In this document: one piece after another, positions 48,601-57,600 of the stretch | How the letters are laid out: every line of letters begins with the position of its first letter | Position numbering within the stretch: the stretch's first letter is position 1 | Assembly (NCBI GenBank): GCA_023053575.1 | Contig: JAKZAP010000001.1 | Coordinates: forward strand, 7,952,849 to 8,016,848 | DNA length: 64,000 nucleotides | Source: Branchinecta lynchi | Lineage: Eukaryota > Arthropoda > Branchiopoda > Anostraca > Branchinectidae | Reading direction: 5' to 3' | Notes under the pieces: generated by a model | What the model was told of the DNA's origin: nothing | What the model saw: only the letters and a program-made list of their open reading frames with translations | The model's database searches: none | Position numbers and translations under genes: made by a program

Positions 48601-51600
48601 GTTCCGTCAGAGAAAAGTGGCAACACTGATTCTTGTAGAAAAGTTGCAGCAAGAAGAGCCTGTCGAACAGGCAAGTAATGGACATTTCCTTCTCCGAAGC
48701 GACGAGATGACATAAAATATCTCTTTAGCCAAACGGCTAATTTACTCGATCATGAGACATCTCCTTGACATGAGTACACTCGATAGGCCACACATACGAA
48801 GTAACTGAAAGAAACGCCTGAACACCCGGAAATAGCTTACTTAGAAATTCCTCAAACGATAGGATCAGTTAGTAGCAACAGAGCAAACAAAATGAGAGCA
48901 ATAAGATCCATATGATATGACGATCTTGTTTTTCATATTAAAGCTATCAATAGCAAACAAAAATATTGAATAATTTATATTTATATATATAAATAAATAC
49001 ACCATTTGGTCACACTATGTACACTAAACACCGCTCTAACAATTTCCCTGTGTAGACTAGCCACTCTGAGAGGGTTTCACCCCCCCCCCCCCCCTAAATC
49101 GTCTACTCCCCGTAGTTCTCACCAATCAATCCCTCCCGCGAACTCTCTCCTTAAAAGTTCATATAGGTCTACGCGTCCGTCAAGGTGCACTTTACTTAAT
49201 CTCCATATTAGGACATTTGTCCATTTACATAACCCCCTGTCATCCCTTTAATATCTAGACCACCACTCAGATCATGTAAACCCTAAATATCAGAACTCGC
49301 AAAGTGCTACTTGTCACAGGCCCCACCATTTTAAGTAGCACCGGGCTCACGAAACTGCAAACCATTTTTCTTGACTCGGAAGTCGAAAACAATATCGTGG
49401 CGCAAAACTGACACAAATTCCAAGGGGGTTGTTTAGAATGTAACACGTTGGCGGCTACATTACTAAATCATCTGCAAAGAGTAGGAGGTTTAGACATTAC
49501 CCGACGACGTAGCAGCTGACCATATACAAAAGACAGCCGGGCAGAGGCTATATAATCCGAGCAAAGTAGGGAGAGAATCCACCTTAACGAAGAAGTTCGT
49601 TGTTCACAGTCGTACCCCACCTTGTTCTGAACTTCTGGTTCCTGATCCCAGCACGGGGGCTATCAAGCCTCGTCTTATGATTACCGGTTTTAGCTTTATA
49701 GGAGTCGATGAAACGATGATTGACCGACTCCAATGCATTTTCTTCCGAACCGCAAATGTTGGTAGCAAACATCCTCCGATTCGTTGCAGTTTTGAAGGCG
49801 TCAGTTACGTAGAATCAGCTGACCTCACGTTTTATAGTAATTATGTGAATAGACATAACATCTGAATATATTCTAGTAAGAAAAGGAAATCGTGTATTGT
49901 AAAAATAATTATAACATTAAAATAAATTTGTATAAACTTTCGGCTACCAAATTCGGTGAAAAGTAAATCAGTATAGAATCCAGTGAATACATTTTTGGGT
50001 TCTTTGACCTCCATTCCGTTTACTGCCCTACAATGGGGGAGGGGAGAGCCAGGAGAGCCGTCTCATATTTGACCAAAATTTGTGTCAGTGGCTTTTCGTT
50101 AATTGTTTTTGATGATTTTTTTTTGTCTGCTTGGCTAAAGCCGTCATGGGATTGTACCTGTAATTAACGCCACTTTAGACGTTATTACATCTTCTTTGTC
50201 CTTCTGACACTTTAGTGTTCTGGGGCTTTTTTTCTTCTTTTTTTTTTATCCCACGTAGCTTTTTTTTCATTTGTTCTTGCTTTAGATCGAACTAAAACAA
50301 GTGGCTACGTCTCCACTTCCAACTCAGTGATGTTAATAAAAAATCTACCTAACAGTTTACCCTACTTTAACGTCACTTACACCTACAGTGTTCTGGGGCT
50401 TCGAGTTCGTTTAATGCTCGTCTAATTTAAGGTTTGTCCGGCTTTGAACCTGTGCTTGGAAGTAGAGCTGTCAAACGACATCGAGACTTTCCCCGAGTGG
50501 ACACTCAAGCGAGATCCCACGATTGACCCAAACTGCGCCTTTTGTCACCTTGCTGTCAAAGAGCTTGAAAACAGAATAAAAGAGAACAGGACAGAGGTAA
50601 GATAAGCTTAATTATGTTGGGGAAGACTAGTTGTAATTGAAATTCGGGCCACACCGACCTATCTCTATATACGGTTGGTGAAACCATCACTGTTCATCAC
50701 GAGTTTCTCGTCCTGGACAAGTGGTTTGAAGAAAACTTCTCATGTTTTTTTCTTTTGTTCGAACCTACATAGCATCTTCTCTTTTAAAAATAGTTGTATT
50801 TCTAGTTTTGGGGTTGCGACTCCTCCTCTTTGCAAACATAATTTGTAGTAGATGCGGTCTATGTTTCAACGTTGGGACGTACCTGACTCCTGTGAAAATA
50901 TGCTGTGTTTTCAAAATAATTAAACCCTGTTTTATCCGCGTGCCGCCTCTTTTGCTTTGATAATATATAAGAAGAAAAGACGTTTATGCGGTCTTAACGA
51001 CCCGTGAGCTCAGTAAAAGCAATAAGTGGTTGCTGATCCGGTTCGAAAATTGACAAACATGTTACATGGAAAGGTCGATTTAGTCATCCTTCTAGAACTG
51101 AACCTAGCATTCAGAATACAATCTCAGTCCAGTAGCCTACAACCACATTCTTGATTTTGCATACTTTCAATTAAAAATTCCAGTTTTTTTTAATCTATCA
51201 CTCTTTTAATTTGTAAGCCCAAGCGCCATTTAGTTGAGTTCTCTTCTGGACTATGATAGCTTGTGTAAATAAATGATTCTGATTCTGATTCTTACTTTCG
51301 GTTAATACTTCTTTACGATTTTGAGTCCATGTCTGCTACTTTTGAACGCGCGTTGATTGCGGCAGTCGGCGTGAATGATTCGGTGCCGGTTTAATTTTTT
51401 CGTCTTTTAAGGTATTAAATAACATGAGCGAATGAATCTACACTCAGGAACTGGAATGATTCGGTCATTTGATTCGTCCAGAAACTGGAAGGCATTTCAT
51501 CGCTATAGCTAGTACCATTACGGCCTGTGGTCTATTAGTAAGATAGGTGACAAACAAATACGCCAGCGGAATTTTATTAGAGGTCCTCTTCAGGCTCAAG

Positions 51601-54600
51601 CCGGTCAAGCTGGGAAGTGAACTATTAGTTATAATTATTAATGTGTAACTATTAATGAACTATCACTAACAGTCTATTAGTTAGCGCTAAAATGTTATTG
51701 CAGAAAAGTTTATGCGAGACTCTGTAACGCATACACTATCCCTCATATCCTAGCCTTACCTCCTTTTTCGAAGCTATTCACCATGGCCGGTTTAAGAATA
51801 ATCCATACATTATCCTATAAATATGCAAAGCACCTATTGGATTAGCCTCCATCGGCTAGAATTCGCGAAGCCACGCTCCTTAAGAGGCGTTACTAGCCAA
51901 AATGTGTGTGTGGGGGGGGGGGGGCAAGGCATTTACCGATTAGCTGCTCATTTTTACCGAATGTTTCTGCAGAAAAAACGACTCTTTAAGAAACAAGACC
52001 AAAGGTTTCGATGGGATCCCAAATTTTAATATTTTCTCCCGACAATTTTATCTTGAAGATATTCGGTCTTCAACAGACTTCTTAAACATTTTTACTTTTA
52101 AAATTTACAAACAGGTTAAGGACAATGGCAATAATTGGAGAAGACCAAGTTCGTATTAGTTGTTTACTTTTTTATGGCACTTGCCCTTCGGCCAAGTGCC
52201 ATATAGCGATCGCAATTTCTGTCCGTCCGTCGGTCTGTCGGTCTGTCGGTCTGTCCAGGTTTTGCTAGTTCGGGCACTTCCACATAAGCTAGGATGATAA
52301 AACTTGGCAGGCATATCAGGGACCCCAAATGATTAAGTTGGAAATAGTCACCTCCTCGATCCGAGCACCGTGGGGGGAGTGGAGGGAGGGGGAATCCGGA
52401 ATCTTGAGGTATTTTTAACTTTTGAACGGGTGATCGGATCTCGATGAAACTTGATATTTGGAACGACCTCATGCCTCAGACGACCCACTTAAAATCCGGA
52501 CCGGATCCGGTGACTTTTGGGGGGGAGCTGGAGGGGGCAACCGGAAATCTTGGGAAACGCTATGAGTGGAGGGATCGAGATGAAACTTGGTGGGAAGACA
52601 CCTAGCAAACACTAGATACATCGTTGACATAACCGAGCCGATTCGGGCACTGTGGGGGGGAGTGGAGGGAGGGGGAATCCGGAATCTTGAGGTATTTATA
52701 ACTTTTGAACGGGTGATCGGATCTCGATGGAACTTGATATTTGGAAAGACCTCATGCCTCAGACGACCTACTTAAAATCCGGACCGGATCCGGTGACTTT
52801 TGGGGGGAGCTGGAGGGGGCAACCGGAAATCTTGGGAAACGCTATGAGTGAAGGGATCGAGATGAAACTTGGTGGGAAGACACCTAGCAAACACTAGATA
52901 CATCATTGACATAACCGAGCCGATTCGGGTACTGTGGGGGGGAGTAGAGGGAGGGGGAATCCGGAATCTTGAGGTATTTATAACTTTTGAACGGGTGATC
53001 GGATCTCGATGGAACTTGATATTTGGAAAGACCTCATCCCTCAGACGACCCACTTAAAATCTGGACCGGATCCGGTGACTTTTGGGGGGAGCTGGAGGGG
53101 GCAACCGGAAATCTTGGGAAACGCTATGAGTGGAGGGATCGAGATGAAACTTGGTGGGAAGACACCTAGCAAACACTAGATACATCATTGACATAACCGA
53201 GCCGATTCGGGCACTGTCGGGGGAGTGGAGGGAGGGGGAATCCGGAATCTTGAGGTATTTATAACTTTTGAACGGGTGACCGGATCTCGATGAAACTTGA
53301 TATTTGGAAAGACCTCATGCCTCAGACGACCCACTTAAAATCCGGACCGGATCCGGTGACTTTTGGGGGGAGCTGGAGGGGAGAACCGGAAATATTGGAA
53401 AACGCTATGAGTGGAGGGATCGAGATGAAACTTGGTGGGAAGACACCTAGCAAACACTAGATATATCATTGACATAACCGAGCCGTGCCTACTCGTTACA
53501 AGTGCCATATGAGCTCGTAGCTCTTGTTTTACTTGTTTAGTTGGGTGTGGTTTCTTTCTTCGTCATTTTTATTCTGTATGCTCATGCTTTATGGTAGGCC
53601 TATTCTTATATGGGAAATAAAATTATTGAGGATTGATTGATTGTATGGTTCACACGGGTAAGCATAATTCATCTGTGTTATAGGAGTCGATAAAACATGA
53701 GCTGGAATACCTTTGCTCCCGCCTACCAGGAACTCTTCGTGATGAGTGTGACGACTTCGTAGATACGTATGCTCCACGAATTATTGACCTCGTTTTGAAT
53801 CGGTACACGCCTGATCAAATCTGCATATACTTACAGCAGTGCAAACCAAAGGAAGAGAAAGGTAAGTATTTTTGTTCGGATTTGTGAAACAACGATGACC
53901 CATAATAACAATGAAACCAGCTTCCGTAGTCGCTCCGTTTATTCAACCCGGAGACCTGAACTTCACACGGTCCATCCCGATGAAAAATTTGTCTCAAAAT
54001 AGTAGTATGAAGATGTATGAAAAAGTAGCATGCAGTATTAACTGATGCTACTACATGCTTCTGCTTCAAGGCTACCGTGTTACTGCATTCTACTGCATGC
54101 TACTATTAGCAAGACAGGATGCTACTATAGCAAGACAGGATGCTACTGGATACTACTACTTAAGATTAGCCCAGTCTGAGGCACATTAAATGATAGTGTT
54201 CTTTACTATTACATATCAATACATGCAATGTTTTCGTACAACTATCATACAACTACGCAGGCTACAAATTTTTCATTGTGATTCTAACCACTTTAACTGC
54301 AAATCACTGATGTTCAAACTTGCCACTTTCGAAGCGTAATATGCTATTGACGCTTGTTTTCTTCGTCGCAAGAAGAAACAGTTATGTAGATTTTACTCTG
54401 TTTCAGCTTGAAGTCAACGTGCTTGGACAGAGGTAAAAGTCGAATGGTGGTAATTTGTTGAAAGCAGAACTTAGTTTTAAAGTATTCGTAAAGTACAGCA
54501 CCTTCTGCGCTCCTTCTATACTATTTCGTTCTGGTGTCACTCATGTTCTGCGAAAGAAGGAGATAAAAAAGATGAGATCATGTTATTTTAAATATGCAAA

Positions 54601-57600
54601 GCACCTGTTCCACTTGTCGAAATTATGCCATAACCATACTTTGACGGAGAAGTTCAAAATTCAAGATGCAAGTGTTACCCTTTTGGATGTTTCTTCGTCG
54701 CTATAAAAAATCATTGACAACAGAACCCAACCAGCGCACGACCTTCTACACTGCTTCCTGGCCGACGATTGAAATTAAGTGTCTTTATGTGTATGTTTAT
54801 GTGTTTTATTTACTTTCTTCATTTACTCCGCTTTCTGAAAACGGCGGGTTATAAATAAATTACTTACTTACTTACTTCTGTTTAAAATACTGGAAAAGAA
54901 ACAGTAAATAGACCGAGGGTACCTCAACTTTTGTTTTGGTTTAGACAGCATAAAGTGAAAGAAGCAAAGACTGTTGTATATTTTCAGCTCTAAATAGAAC
55001 TCGGCAAATTCTAGTATAAGAAATGGGATCGCATTTTCATGTAGCGCTCCATTCACGCCTAATACTTTTCTCTTGCAAGTATGAAGTCCTTTTTATGGTT
55101 CACCTTTGGCTTTAGTGCCGCCAAATAGCAACCATAATGTGTGTCTGTCTCTCCTATGTCCAGTTTATGCTAGTTCGGGCACTTCCACATAAGCCGGGAA
55201 GATCAAACATGGCATTGGCATGCAATGCTTTAGGAAATCTTAATTCCCTGTATCCGATCATCGTTGGGGGTGAGGGAGGGGAATCCGGGATCGTTTACCA
55301 GGCTTAAGTTGCGAACTGGTTATCCGATCCGAGGGAAGTATGGGGGATGGTAGTAGCTCCTGCCCGAGATATTCCATTATGTGTTATAACTTCAAACCGC
55401 ACCCGACCACGGCGGGGGGGGGGCACTCTTAGAGACCAAACGGATGGAGGTATTGTAATGAAGCTTGGACGATATACGGGCCCCAGATTTTATATTTTGA
55501 GGTTTGGGCCGACTTCGGGGCATTCGGAAGCGGAGTGAGTCTTGATGGGTTGTAGGAATATTCACTTTGAGGGGTTGGGGTATGTTTCCCTTTTGGGATT
55601 CCATCCTGGCTGAGATTAAGTCCAGATGTCCTATATATCCTGTATATAAAAAATGTCTCCTATGTGACTGTATCCAGTAAAAGCCCTATAATATCATGTA
55701 TTTTGGCTTTTTCTTATTTTTTTCTAAATTTAAAACTAAAAAATAAGGTTCCCTAAACCTGGTCAAATTCGCTAGTGAGTGACTACTAAATCATTTTAAA
55801 GCAAATTATTTATTCTGCATTTTTCCTCCCTTTTGTTTTCCATTAAAGTCTCTCGTCCTGAATGCTATCTACTTGTTTCAGGTTTAATGCTAAATAATCT
55901 CACCACAGTTATCATTTATTACTAGCACAAAGGTTGAGTTATTGGGATGTCCCAACCAAATAAGCTAATCATATGTCCTATACTTCAGCCTTCATCACTC
56001 CCACGCCTTGTCACATCGAATCCTTAGGTTTTGTTCTGGTGAGAAAGCCGCAAGTCCTTCATGTTGAACCTTGTCCAAGATAATTCGTCCCTGACTCGTC
56101 CCACCCACGGTTGTTCTTTTGCATGCATCCTCGGAAAGGACTTCCGTGCTTCATGTCTTCCTTGCGTGCTATTTCTTTGACTTGTTTCTTTATGAAACCG
56201 ATAGATATGGACTGTGGAAAGTTATCGCCAAGAAATGACAGCCGTGACGATTAGATATGTTTGATCAATGAGATTATTGTAATATAGACCACCCAGCGAG
56301 TTCTCCGACTTTAGACGACGGACCTAAGCGAAAAGCTGTATTCTTGCTCGCTGAGCTGTGCTATGTAGGAAAAGCTGATCGGATGGCTGGCTAGTGATAT
56401 AATAATAATAATAATAATGTACTTTATTTCCTTAATAGCTTGTATTATACACGCTAGCACTGGATCGTCATTCACACAAATAACATATGACAATTACATA
56501 AGTAGACATTTCATACACGTACAACTTGAAAATATAATTTGACTTAACTTCATCTACACGTACACAACTTGAAAATATAATTTGAATTAACTAGAATTAA
56601 AATATTGGGTAAAATAGGGTACAAAAGATTTCAGGTAACGATCTGTCGAGTTTATAGGTGGTCTTATACATATGTGCCGACCTTCAACAACTGGCAGCTG
56701 TTCTTGGCAAAGCCAGTAATTATCTACGGTACAGGTGCTACATATACATGGCACATTCTTTGTAGATAGTTTATGTTGCCCCCACCCCCCTCCCCCACTT
56801 TTATGCCTGCCAAGTCTCAAGAAATGTACTGGCTACAAACAATATACAAGAAATACAGTACCACAGGCGGCAAATTCTAGGAACTTCACGAAACATTAAC
56901 AGCGATGTTGATTAGGTTAAGCGAAAGATCATTCATAATAACAGGAATTCCAGCAGGCATGTCATCGGAGCGTCTTTCTGGGACAAAAAGGCTCGTGTGT
57001 TGGTGATTACCAAAGCGAGATGAGCTTTTCAGGTACCACGGACGGTTATTACGGTCGGGACCGTGGTATTTGTATATCAGATACCACGGTAATTGGACAA
57101 AAATTCCGTAACTGAACAATTTCAAGAAGTTTACACTATATCTACAGAAGGCTTACCAGAGTGCTGCATAAAAAGACGGGCATCTCGGTCAGATCTCGGA
57201 AATAACTAAGCAGCCGGGCATTCGACCTTTTGTCCCATTTCTTCTAATCCAGCCTTCGAAAACCAGCAAAATTATCGAGCAACACGTCCCTTACGAATAT
57301 CATACCTGTTCCTTTTCCACCGAAAGTGACCACCGAGCTGGTATCAGAATAACAACAATAATTACAATATGCAAAAAAAAAACATGCCATTGGCCTCTAC
57401 GAAGATCGTCTAAAATACTTATGATCATAATTTTTTTTTTTTTTTTTTAGCCTACAGACTGTTTAGCGTTGCGTGAGCGTGCCAAGCGTTGATGGAGTCA
57501 CTCAATACTACTCGATATGGAAGGGCGTTCCAGCAGTTAACCAAGCTGTTTCTGAAAAACCATCTACCAATGTCCCAAAAGCCAATCATGTCGTGTCCAC

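Larger units (their letters stand above)
46953..50431. other. saposin gene intron with a large foldback element
   Basis: This 3.5-kb phase 0 intron holds the foldback at 47160-47885 and a LINE-like tail ending near 48525 (AATAAAATTTGATTTGATTA). It also has an A+T-rich stretch with TATA repeats near 48980-49000. No exon is seen. Confidence 0.65.
50597..53683. other. saposin gene intron with family 1 and family 2 elements
   Basis: This 3.1-kb phase 0 intron splits domain 4. It holds a CR1-like tail near 51180-51296, a truncated reversed family 1 piece (51990-52165) and family 2 copy B (52168-53531), and a short AATAAAATTATTGAGGATTG retroelement-like tail near 53616-53645. Confidence 0.7.
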
